Assembly: GCF_031844685.1 (NCBI RefSeq) | Contig: NZ_CP134605.1 | Span: 5,616,001 to 5,680,000, forward strand | DNA from: Streptomyces sp. ITFR-21 | Lineage (GTDB): Bacteria > Actinomycetota > Actinomycetes > Streptomycetales > Streptomycetaceae | Direction of reading: 5' to 3' | Length of the DNA stretch: 64,000 nucleotides | In this document: positions 49,163 to 57,207 of the stretch, piece by piece | How positions within the stretch are numbered: position 1 is the first letter of the stretch | How the letters are laid out: every line of letters starts with the position of its first letter | Notes under the pieces: generated by a model | The model's database searches: none | What the model saw: the letters and a program-made list of their open reading frames with translations, nothing else | What the model was told of the DNA's origin: nothing | Position numbers and translations under genes: made by a program

Positions 49163-51145
49163 ATGAGCCAGCACCTCAGTGACGCGCCGGCCCCCGTTGC
49201 CGCCGTCCTCCCCGCTGTCGCCGGTACGGACCGGGACTGGTGGCGGGACGCGGTCATCTACCAGGTCTATCCGCGCAGTTTCGCCGACGGCGACGGTGAC
49301 GGGGTGGGCGATCTGCCCGGAGTCACCGGCCGGCTGCCGTATCTGCGGGATCTGGGGGTGGACGCGGTCTGGCTGTCGCCGTTCTACGTGTCGCCGCAGG
49401 CGGACGGCGGGTACGACGTGGCGGACTACCGTGCGGTCGACCCGGTGTTCGGGGAGCTGGCGGACGCGGACGCCCTGGTACGGGAGGCGCACGGACTGGG
49501 CCTGCGGGTGATCGTGGACCTGGTGCCGAACCACTGCTCGGACCGGCACGAGTGGTTCCGGCAGGCGCTGCGCGAGGGACCGGGATCGCCCGCCCGGGCG
49601 CGCTTCCACTTCCGGCCGGGCAAGGGCGCCGACGGCGAACTGCCGCCGAACGACTGGGAGTCGGTGTTCGGGGGCCCGGCCTGGACGCGGACGGCCGACC
49701 CGGACGGCACACCGGGCGAGTGGTATCTGCACCTGTTCGCGCCGGAGCAGCCGGACTTCGACTGGGAGCACCCGGCGGTCCGCGACGAGTTCCGTTCGGT
49801 ACTGCGGTTCTGGCTGGACCGGGGGGTCGACGGCTTCCGGGTGGACGTGGCGCACGGGCTGGTGAAGGCCGCCGGACTGCCGGACGTGGGCCGTACGGGG
49901 CAGGTCTCGCTGCTGGGCGCGGCGCGGGTGCCGTACTTCGACCAGGAAGCGGTGCACGGGATCTACCGCGAGTGGCGGCGGGTACTGGAGGAGTACGGCG
50001 GGCAGCGGATCGCGGTCGCCGAGGCGTGGACGCCCACGGTCGAGCGGGCGGCGCGGTACCTGCGCCCCGACGAGCTGCACCAGGCGTTCAACTTCGAGTA
50101 CCTGACCACCGCGTGGGACGCGGAGGCGCTGCGTGCCGTGATCGACAGGTCGCTGCTGGCGATGGGCGCGGTGGGCGCGCCGGCCACCTGGGTGCTGTCG
50201 AACCACGACGTGACCCGGCACGCGACCCGCTTCGGGAACCCGCCCGGCGGCACCCAGTCGCGCGAGGCGGGCGACCGCGTCCTCGGGCTGCGGCGGGCGC
50301 GGGCGGCGACGCTGCTGATGCTGGCGCTGCCGGGGTCGGCGTACGTGTACCAGGGGGAGGAGCTCGGGCTGCCGGACGTGACGGACCTGCCGGACGAGGT
50401 GCGGCAGGACCCGTCGTTCTTCCGTGCCGCGGGGCAGGAGGGCTTCCGCGACGGGTGCCGGGTGCCGATCCCGTGGGCGGGAGCGGAGCCGCCCTACGGT
50501 TTCGGGCCGGAGCCCGGCGGGCCGAGCTGGCTGCCGCAGCCGGCCGGCTGGGCGGAGCTGAGCGTCGAGGCGCAGACCGGGGACCCGGAGTCCACGCTGG
50601 AGCTGTACCGGGCGGCCATCGCGCTGCGCCACGAGCACCCGGCGCTGGGCGCGGGCACCGCGGTGACCTGGATCGACGCCCCGGACGGAGTGCTCGCCTT
50701 CCGCCGCGACGGCCACGACCCCGAGGACGGGAGGGACGCCCGCGGGGCGTACGACGGGGAAGCGGCGCGGGAAGCGCGCGGGAGCGGGGCCGGGCGGCCG
50801 TACCGCGGCGGGCCGGACGCCCGCACCCGCCAGGACGCCCGCACCCGCCAGGACGCCCGCACCGGGCAGGAAGGGCGCGGCGTGGGAGACGGGCGCGGCT
50901 TCGTCTGCACGGTCAACCTCACCGCGTCCCCGGTGGTGCTCCCGGCGCCGGGGCGGGAACTGCTGAGCAGCGGCGCGCCCGCCAGGGCCGTCACGGCGCA
51001 GACCGCCGGCCGCCCCGCCGCCGTCCGAGCGACCGTACCGGGCGTCTCAGGACCGGCTTCGGGCAGCGTGCCGGACGTCCCGGGCGCCGCTCCCGGTCCC
51101 CGCGTCGTGATCGCGCCGGACACGGCGATCTGGTGGGCGGTCTGA
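49163..51145 (+). CDS. aglA: Alpha-glucosidase, GH13
   Basis: 660 residues from ATG 49163 (GGGAGGA 5 bases upstream). Hydrolyses alpha-1,4 glucosidic links of maltose and short dextrins, probably in the cytoplasm (no signal peptide). GH13 catalytic set: Asp228 in VDGFRVDVAHGL, Glu287 in IAVAEAW, Asp349 in VLSNHD; also YQVYPRSFADGDGDGVGD and YVYQGEELGLPDV. The C-terminal beta domain carries an extra 60-residue Arg/Gly/Asp-rich insert with three DARTRQ-like repeats (residues 552-569; 18-bp DNA repeats at 50816-50869). malEFG transporter genes, which usually lie between aglA and malR, are absent. Confidence 0.9.
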   Translation: MSQHLSDAPAPVAAVLPAVAGTDRDWWRDAVIYQVYPRSFADGDGDGVGDLPGVTGRLPYLRDLGVDAVWLSPFYVSPQADGGYDVADYRAVDPVFGELADADALVREAHGLGLRVIVDLVPNHCSDRHEWFRQALREGPGSPARARFHFRPGKGADGELPPNDWESVFGGPAWTRTADPDGTPGEWYLHLFAPEQPDFDWEHPAVRDEFRSVLRFWLDRGVDGFRVDVAHGLVKAAGLPDVGRTGQVSLLGAARVPYFDQEAVHGIYREWRRVLEEYGGQRIAVAEAWTPTVERAARYLRPDELHQAFNFEYLTTAWDAEALRAVIDRSLLAMGAVGAPATWVLSNHDVTRHATRFGNPPGGTQSREAGDRVLGLRRARAATLLMLALPGSAYVYQGEELGLPDVTDLPDEVRQDPSFFRAAGQEGFRDGCRVPIPWAGAEPPYGFGPEPGGPSWLPQPAGWAELSVEAQTGDPESTLELYRAAIALRHEHPALGAGTAVTWIDAPDGVLAFRRDGHDPEDGRDARGAYDGEAAREARGSGAGRPYRGGPDARTRQDARTRQDARTGQEGRGVGDGRGFVCTVNLTASPVVLPAPGRELLSSGAPARAVTAQTAGRPAAVRATVPGVSGPASGSVPDVPGAAPGPRVVIAPDTAIWWAV

Positions 51146-51178
51146 CGTGCCGGCGTCCCGTCCCCTAGCATCGCGGGT

Positions 51179-52273
51179 GTGACCGCACGGCTCGCCGACA
51201 TCGCAGCCCAGGCGGGGGTCAGCGAGGCGACGGTCAGCCGGGTGCTCAACGGCAAGTCCGGCGTCGCCGCGGGCACCCGCCAGTCCGTACTGGCCGCCCT
51301 CGACCTGCTCGGCTACGAGCGTCCGGTGCGGCTGCGGCAGCGCAGCGCGGGCCTGATCGGGCTGATCATCCCCGAGCTGGAGAACCCGATCTTCCCCGCC
51401 TTCGCCCAGCTCATCGGCCAGGCCCTCACCCGCCGCGGGTACACCCTCGTCCTGGCCACCCAGACCCCCGGCGGCTCCACCGAGGACGAACTCGTCGAAA
51501 TGCTCGTCGAACGCGGTGTGGCCGGCATCGTGTTCACCTCGGGACTCCACGCCGACTCCACCGCCGACACCGAGCGCTACGCCCGCCTGCGCGGCCAGGG
51601 CGTCCCGTTCGTCCTCATCAACGGCTTCTCGCCGAAGATCGACGCGCCCTTCGTCTCGCCCGACGACCGCGGCGCCGTCCGCCTCGCCGTCACCCACCTC
51701 ACCGCGCTCGGCCACCGCAGGATCGGACTCGCCGTCGGCCAGCGGCGGTTCGTCCCCGTACAGCGCAAGATCGAGGGCTTCGTCGCCGCCACCCGCGACC
51801 TGCTCGGCCAGTCCGAGGAGGAGTCCCGGCGCCTGGTCCAGCACTCGCTGTTCAGTCTGGAAGGCGGCCAGGCCGCCGCGGGCGCGCTGCTCGCCGCCGG
51901 CTGCACCGCCGTCGTCTGCGCCTCCGACATGATGGCTCTCGGCGCGATCCGCGCCGCCAGGACACGGGGCCTGTCGGTGCCCGCGGACGTCTCGGTGGTC
52001 GGATTCGACGACTCGGCGCTGATCGCGTTCACCGACCCGCCGCTGACCACCATCCGGCAGCCGGTCGCGGCCATGAGCCAGACCGCGGTGGACGCGCTGC
52101 TGGAGGAGATCGGCGGCACCCCCACACCCCACAGCGAGTTCGTCTTCATGCCCGAACTCGTCGTGCGCGGCTCCACCGCCGCCGGACCGTCGGCCCGGTC
52201 CGCCCCGGCCCCCGCGGCCCCGGCCCCCTCCGCCGCGGACCCGCGGGGAGATCGGACGCCGTCGGCGTATTGA
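51179..52273 (+). CDS. malR: LacI-family regulator, MalR-like
   Basis: 364 residues from GTG 51179, 33 bases after aglA. N-terminal helix-turn-helix RLADIAAQAGVSEATVSRVLNGKSGVAAGTRQSVL and hinge ALDLLGYERP; sugar-binding core with IGLIIPELENPIFPAFAQLIG, VSVVGFDDSALIAFTDPPLTTIRQPVAAM. The C-terminal about 30 residues (Pro/Ala-rich) are an extension. It likely represses aglA through the CTTGCAAG region at 49029. Confidence 0.85.
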   Translation: MTARLADIAAQAGVSEATVSRVLNGKSGVAAGTRQSVLAALDLLGYERPVRLRQRSAGLIGLIIPELENPIFPAFAQLIGQALTRRGYTLVLATQTPGGSTEDELVEMLVERGVAGIVFTSGLHADSTADTERYARLRGQGVPFVLINGFSPKIDAPFVSPDDRGAVRLAVTHLTALGHRRIGLAVGQRRFVPVQRKIEGFVAATRDLLGQSEEESRRLVQHSLFSLEGGQAAAGALLAAGCTAVVCASDMMALGAIRAARTRGLSVPADVSVVGFDDSALIAFTDPPLTTIRQPVAAMSQTAVDALLEEIGGTPTPHSEFVFMPELVVRGSTAAGPSARSAPAPAAPAPSAADPRGDRTPSAY

Positions 52274-52609
52274 CGCCGCCGACACGGGGAGCGATGGTCA
52301 TGTCGCGTACCGCTCCGGCCGCGACCGCCGCCAACGCGGCAGGGCCGGACGCCGTCCGAGACGCGCGGACGGCGGCACGTCCCGCACCCGGCCGGCGGCC
52401 GACCACGGCTGCGGTCCCGGCCGGCTGCGGTCCTTCGGGGCGGGGGTCCGGCGGCGACTCGGCGCCGGACCCCTGAACGTCGCGCGGTGCTCGGTATGTC
52501 CGACTTCGTACCGACCGGGAGTGGTCAAGATGAGATTCGTCGGAAAGTCCCGCGCCGCGTCCTTGACCCCAGGCCGCCGACCGGCGTCCCTCGCGCGTTC
52601 CCTGCCCGG

Positions 52610-53106
52610 GGCGCTTCGGGAGCCGGCAAGTCCACGCTGGCCAACGCGCTGCTGGGGTGGGACGCGCAGGAGGTCCGGGCGGTCAGGGACGCCGACGGCA
52701 AAGGGCGGCACACCACGACCACCCGGGACCTGCTGCCGATGCCCGGCGGCGGGGTGCTGACCGACACACCGGGGCTGCGCGGGGTCGGGCTGTGGGACGC
52801 CGAGTCCGGGCTGGGCCGGGTCGTCGCCGAGACCGGGTGACTGGCCGGGGACTGCCGCTTCCACGACTGCTCGCACCAGTCGGAACCCGGGTGCGCGGTG
52901 CTCGCCGCGCTGAAGGACGGCATCTGACGCACCGCCGGCTGGAGAGCTACCGCAGGCTGCTGCGGGAGAACGCCTGGCTCGTCTCGCGCACCGACCAGCG
53001 GCTGCGCTCGGAACTGCGCCGCGAGTGGAAGCAACGCTCCGCGGCCGACCGGGAGATGTACGAGCGCAAGCGCGGCGGGGGCTGCGGACACCGCCGCACC
53101 CGCTGA
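52610..53106 (+). pseudogene. rsgA: Remnant of ribosome biogenesis GTPase RsgA
   Basis: Only the C-terminal half is left. P-loop GASGAGKST starts at 52610, followed by KGRHTTTTRDLLPMPGGG (switch I) and LTDTPGLRG (G3). An in-frame TGA at 52838-52840 and a frameshift near 52921-52926 break the zinc-finger part (CRFHDCSHQSEPGC, then THRRLESYRRLLRENAWL in another frame). RsgA is circularly permuted, so loss of the N-terminus removes the OB fold and the G4 motif NKxD. Not functional. The 336 bases between malR and this remnant show no other gene. Confidence 0.85.
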
Positions 53107-53196
53107 GCCGACCGCGGGCCGCCAGGCCCTACGGCGGCGGTCGCCTGCCCCCCCGGCGGCCGCCGCGTCAGCGGGTGCCGCCCACCGGGCGGGCGC

Positions 53197-53328
53197 TCAT
53201 CGGGCCCCGCCGCCGCGGCCGTGCCGGCGCCGGACGGCGATCGGACTGCCCGCGCTCCAGAACGACCCGATGACACCGGCGACCACGAGTGCGACGATCA
53301 CGATCCCGAGAATCACGCTGTAGGCCAT
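53197..53328 (-). CDS. Small single-span membrane protein
   Basis: 43 residues from ATG 53328 (GGAGGG 6 bases upstream). One transmembrane helix, SVILGIVIVALVVAGVIGSF, followed by a basic tail (RRRHGRGGGAR). No family recognised. The strong ribosome site, the hydrophobic segment and a perfect 9-bp inverted repeat upstream support a real gene. Similar tiny membrane proteins are common and poorly annotated in streptomycetes. Confidence 0.6.
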   Translation of the reverse strand: MAYSVILGIVIVALVVAGVIGSFWSAGSPIAVRRRHGRGGGAR

Positions 53329-53369
53329 GCCGAACCCTCCTCGCCTCACGCGCGGTCTTCACCGCACTT

Positions 53370-53392
53370 TCACGTTCGCTGCCCGAACGTGA
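53370..53392. promoter_or_regulatory. 9-bp perfect inverted repeat upstream of the small membrane gene
   Basis: TCACGTTCG (53370-53378) and CGAACGTGA (53384-53392), 5-base spacer. It is 42 bases upstream of the small membrane protein start on the minus strand. The arms resemble a dimeric regulator site. Confidence 0.5.
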
Positions 53393-53618
53393 CATTCCCG
53401 TTGCTCGGCGTTTCCAACCCACGGTTCGACGAGCGGAGTTCACGGGACTCACGGGACTCACGGGGTCCGCGGTTCGGCGGGTGCCGCAAGGGGCGGCAGC
53501 GCGGACCCGGCGGCCCGCCCCCGACGCCCGGCGCCGTCACCGCCGGCCCCAAGGCCCCGGCAGCGCCCAGAGGCATCCGGCGCGCCCGGCGCCGCCCGGC
53601 CGCCAGCTCAGCCGGCCC

Positions 53619-54662
53619 TCACGCCGAAGCCCGTATCACCAGCTGGGTCGGGGTCACGATCGACGACAGCGCCGGTACCCCGTCCGAGCCGTTCGCGGCG
53701 CTCGGCGGCGCCACCCTGCGCAGCAGCAGACGGGCCATCATCCGGCCCATCTCCTCGATGTTCTGCCGGACCGTCGTCAGCGGCGGGTCGGTCCACTCGG
53801 CGACCGACGTGATGTCGTCGAAGCCGACCACCGCCACGTCCTCCGGCACCCGCAGCCCCCGGTTGCGCAGCACCCGCAGCGCGCCCGACGCCATCACGTC
53901 GGACGCCGCGAAGACCGCGTCCAGGTCCGGGTGGCGGTCCAGCAGCTCGGCCATCGCGCGGGCGCCGCCCTCCGGGGTGAAGTCGCCCTCGACGATCAGC
54001 CCCGGGCCGATGTCCGGCAGCGCGTCGCGGAAGCCGTCCAGCCGGTCCTCCGAGGCGGTCTGGTCCAGCGGTCCCGCGATATGGCCGATCCGGCGCCGCC
54101 CGAGGCCGAGCAGATGGCGGACCGCCTGATGGGCGCCGCCCCGGTTGTCGCAGTCGACGTACAGCGTGTCGCCGTCCGACCAGCTCGGGCGACCGCCTAT
54201 CACCGTCGGCACCCCCGCCTTGCGTGCCATCTCCGGCAGCGAGTCGTCGGAGTGCAGCGAGAAGATCAGCGCGCCGTCCACGTGGCCGCCCGCCAGATAG
54301 CGGCCCACCCGCCCGTAGTCCGCCGCGCCCTCGGTCAGCAGCAGCACCAACTGGTTGTCGTGTGCGGTGAGTTCACGGCTGATGCCGCGTACCTGCTGGG
54401 CGAAGAACGGGTCGGTGAAGAACCGGGTCTCCGGCTCGGCCACCACCACCGCGATGGCGTCGTTGCGCCGGGTGACCAGGGTGCGGGCGGCCTGGTTGGG
54501 TACGTAGCCCAGCTCGTCGACCGCCTGCCGGACCCGTTCGGCCAGCGGCGCCCGTACGCCGTCGCTGCCGTTGACCACACGCGAGGCCGTCGCCCGTGAG
54601 ACGCCGGCCCGCGCCGCCACCTCCTCCAGCGTGGGGCGGGGCGCGAAGGACGGGTCGGACAC
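53619..54662 (-). CDS. LacI-family transcriptional regulator
   Basis: 347 residues from GTG 54662 (AGGAG 7 bases upstream). Helix-turn-helix TLEEVAARAGVSRATASRVVNGSDGVRAPLAERVRQAV; effector core with IAVVVAEPETRFFTDPFFAQQVRGIS, DGALIFSLHSDDSLPEMARKAGVPTVIGGRP, VAVVGFDDITSVAEWTDPPLTTVRQNIEEMGR. The sugar is unknown and no catabolic operon is adjacent. A GAGAGCGCTCTC palindrome upstream suggests autoregulation. Confidence 0.88.
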   Translation of the reverse strand: MSDPSFAPRPTLEEVAARAGVSRATASRVVNGSDGVRAPLAERVRQAVDELGYVPNQAARTLVTRRNDAIAVVVAEPETRFFTDPFFAQQVRGISRELTAHDNQLVLLLTEGAADYGRVGRYLAGGHVDGALIFSLHSDDSLPEMARKAGVPTVIGGRPSWSDGDTLYVDCDNRGGAHQAVRHLLGLGRRRIGHIAGPLDQTASEDRLDGFRDALPDIGPGLIVEGDFTPEGGARAMAELLDRHPDLDAVFAASDVMASGALRVLRNRGLRVPEDVAVVGFDDITSVAEWTDPPLTTVRQNIEEMGRMMARLLLRRVAPPSAANGSDGVPALSSIVTPTQLVIRASA

Positions 54663-54745
54663 GGAGGGCTCCTCGGCGCGCGGATAACAAAAACTTTCGA
54701 GTGAATAGCGGTGTGCACAGCGTATCCGGTCACCGGCTGGTGTGT

Positions 54746-54757
54746 GAGAGCGCTCTC
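54746..54757. promoter_or_regulatory. LacI/CebR-like operator palindrome
   Basis: GAGAGCGCTCTC, a perfect 12-bp palindrome centred on CGCG-type GCGC, resembles the GAGCGCTC core of CebR sites. It lies 84 bases upstream of the LacI-family regulator start and is its likely autoregulatory site. Confidence 0.55.
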
Positions 54758-54848
54758 CGGGTTGCTCCCAGTGGTGAAGCCCGGCCGCGGGCGCCGGAGC
54801 GGGTACCGCCGGTGGGCCGCGGTGGGAGCGCCGCCGGCGGGGTCCCGT

Positions 54849-54926
54849 GGCGGGTTCGGGCGGCGGGTTCCGGTGCTGGGTTCGGGCGGTGGGCTCCGGC
54901 GGCGGGTTCGGGTGGCGGGCTCGGGC
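54849..54926. repeat. Six tandem 13-bp repeats
   Basis: Six units of 13 bp close to GGCGGGTTCGGGC (54849, 54862, 54875, 54888, 54901 and 54914), with one to three changes per unit. They lie in the 303-base gap between the LacI regulator and the DUF456 gene, 40 bases after the end of the DUF456 gene on its strand. Not a coding repeat in any gene I support. Confidence 0.85.
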
Positions 54927-54965
54927 GCCGGGGGCGTGCCGGGGAGGCTCGGGGCGCCCCTGCCC

Positions 54966-55448
54966 TCAGCCGGCCACCGCCGCGCCCAGCCAGGCGCCCG
55001 CCACCAGCAGGCAGGCCAGCAGCTCCACCAGGACCGAGCCGCCCACCGTGCGCATCACCCGGCGGGTGGCCGACCAGGCCGTACGGTGGCCGCCCAGCCG
55101 GTGGCGCTCGATCGCGTAGACCGTCCCGGTGAAGCCGAGCACCGCGCCCACCACCGGCAGGACGCAGAACCCGGCGGCCGCCACCCCGCTCGCGGCGAAC
55201 ACCGTCCCGAGGGCCACCCCCGAGTCGCGGATCCGGCGCGGCGGCAGCAGCCACAGGACCACCTGGGCCACCGCCAGCAGAGCGGTCGCCCCGGCGAGTA
55301 CGCCCCAGGTCAGGCTGGTGTGCTCCGACGTGGCCCACCACACCACGGCCGCCCAGCACAGCAGCGTCCCCGGTACGCCCGGGGCCGGCACGCCGGCCAG
55401 CCCGAGCAGCATCACCGCGCCGATCAGGCACACCTGTGCGGTCCCCAT
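54966..55448 (-). CDS. DUF456-like membrane protein
   Basis: 160 residues from ATG 55448. Four or so membrane helices; blocks VAGVPAPGVPGTLLCWAAVVWW-like and VLPVVGAVLGFTGTVYAIERHRLGGHRTAWSATRRVM match the DUF456 family of small integral membrane proteins with Gly-rich repeats. Function unknown. The 351 bases upstream (55449-55799) hold GC hairpins and a degenerate copy of the 3' end of the next gene (near 55691-55722 versus 55788-55822), but no gene. Confidence 0.7.
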   Translation of the reverse strand: MGTAQVCLIGAVMLLGLAGVPAPGVPGTLLCWAAVVWWATSEHTSLTWGVLAGATALLAVAQVVLWLLPPRRIRDSGVALGTVFAASGVAAAGFCVLPVVGAVLGFTGTVYAIERHRLGGHRTAWSATRRVMRTVGGSVLVELLACLLVAGAWLGAAVAG

Positions 55449-55799
55449 GAGGGCAACCCTGCCCGAAGACCGCCGGGGACGCCCGCCCGGGGTGGGCATG
55501 AGGAGTCTGTGGGGGCATCGGACCAGGTCAGCGCGGGATCGGGGCGACCGGCGGGGGCCTGCGGCTGAACGGGCGACCGGGAGCCGGCGGCCCCGGACCG
55601 GGGGAGTCGGCGGCGTCCCGGCCGGCGCGGGACGCCGGCCGTTCGGGCCCCGGCCGGGAGACGGGGCCCGGCGGCCCGGCGCCCCTCACGTCCTACGTCC
55701 GCCACGCCCGCTCGGGCGCGGGACGTCGGCCCCCAGGCCGGCGGCCGGGACACCGACCCCGGCGGCGCGGCGCCTCTTCGTCCCTACGTCCTGCGGCCG

Positions 55800-56834
55800 C
55801 TACGCCCGCACGCGGGAGACCCAGCCGCGCTCGTACGCCTGCCAGCCCAGTTGCAGCCGGGTGGTCACCCCGGCGATCTCCATCAGCCGTCTCACCCGGC
55901 GCTGGACGGTCCGCAGGCCCAGGTCGAGCTGCTTGGCGACGGAGGCGTCGGTCAGGCCGGCGAGCAGCAGCGAGAGGATCTGCAGATCCGTTCCGTCCGG
56001 CTGCCCCGGGGCCTCCTCGACGAGCCGGCCGACGCCTTCGAGCCGCAGCGGCATCGCCTGCCGCCAGACCTGCTCGAACAGCCCCATCAGCGACTCCAGC
56101 AGTCCGCTGGCGTGCACCACCAGCGCGGCGGGCTCGGCGAGCCTGCGGGTCAGCGGTACCAGCGCCGTCGAGCGGTCGGCGACCACCAGTTTGGTCGGCA
56201 CCCGGTCCACCACCCGTACCTGCTCGTTGCGGCCGAGCGCGGCGGCCAACTCGGTGAGACCGCCGGCGGCGGTGACCACGTCCCGCTCGACGACGACGCG
56301 GTACGCGACCCCGCGCCCGGCGCCGTCCTCCTCCGCCTCGTTCTCCGCCGCGGTCACGGCCACCGGGCGGTCGGTGACCAGGGCGCACACCTCGCGCTGC
56401 GCGCCGAACCAAAGCCGCAGGAACCGCTGGGCGACCGCGCCGGCGCCGGTCACCACCTCGATCAGGTCGTGCACGGCCGGTTCGGTGGCCTCCGCGCGGA
56501 ACTCGGCGGCCAGCGCCGCCTGCTCCAGTCCGTGCCGCTGCCGGGTGAGCAGCGCGGACAGCGCGGCCCCCGGCGGCGCGGCGACCCAGCGGCCCGGCCG
56601 GGCGGAGGACCGCGCGACCAGGCCGTGGTCCTCGAGCCGGCGCAGCACCCGGCCGGTGTCGTCCTCCGGCAGGCCCAAGCGGTGCGACAGGTCGCCCACT
56701 TCGGCGGCGCCGAGGCCCACCAGGACCCGGTAGGCGGATTTTTGGACGTCGTCCAGGCCGATGGCGCCGAGCAACGAAGCCCCCCTCGTCGTAGTGCGTT
56801 GTCGTTCGTTGTCGTTCGTCGTGTCCGTCGTCAT
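55800..56834 (-). CDS. TrmB-like / LuxR-HTH hybrid transcriptional regulator
   Basis: 344 residues from ATG 56834. N-terminal winged helix of TrmB type (IGLDDVQKSAYRVLVGLGAAEVGDLSHRLGLPEDDTGRVLRRLEDHGLVARS, read in two parts) and C-terminal LuxR helix-turn-helix (LQILSLLLAGLTDASVAKQL and LGLRTVQRRVRRLMEIAGV). Between them is an unassigned effector region. This two-headed type is common in streptomycetes, often with secondary metabolism. The first 18 residues are encoded by short tandem repeats (GTTGTCGTTC), so the exact start is uncertain. Divergent from the PP2C gene across 373 bases with more short repeats (GCGGTGCTCT twice). Confidence 0.75.
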   Translation of the reverse strand: MTTDTTNDNERQRTTTRGASLLGAIGLDDVQKSAYRVLVGLGAAEVGDLSHRLGLPEDDTGRVLRRLEDHGLVARSSARPGRWVAAPPGAALSALLTRQRHGLEQAALAAEFRAEATEPAVHDLIEVVTGAGAVAQRFLRLWFGAQREVCALVTDRPVAVTAAENEAEEDGAGRGVAYRVVVERDVVTAAGGLTELAAALGRNEQVRVVDRVPTKLVVADRSTALVPLTRRLAEPAALVVHASGLLESLMGLFEQVWRQAMPLRLEGVGRLVEEAPGQPDGTDLQILSLLLAGLTDASVAKQLDLGLRTVQRRVRRLMEIAGVTTRLQLGWQAYERGWVSRVRA

Positions 56835-57207
56835 GTGGTGCGGTGCTCTGCGGTGCTCTGCAAGTTGTTCTACGGTGCGTGCCGCGCGTCCTCGTGGCGG
56901 TGCGGTGCGGTGCTGCTGTGCCGCCGTCCGGTGAGCGGTCGGACGTGGCGGGGTGCGGCGGGGCGGCGCTCGGCCCCGGTCGTGCGCCGGGGAGGCGGAC
57001 ATGGCGGGAATGAGCCACGGCGGTTTTCCGCCGCGGCCATCCTCTCCCTCCCGGGGCGGCCTCTGCCACTGTGATCCGCGCCGCACGCGGGGCCGGCAGG
57101 TCCGGGGAGGGCGTGCGGACCGGTGGAAACGGCCCTGACCGTGGGGGCAGGGCCGGCCCGGCGGCGTTTCGCGTTTCCCGTCGGGCCGGGCGGTGGACAA
57201 TAAGGGC

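Noticed and set aside
54849..54926. CRISPR-like array
   Set aside because: Units are 13 bp, directly abutting with no spacers, and no cas gene is in the window.
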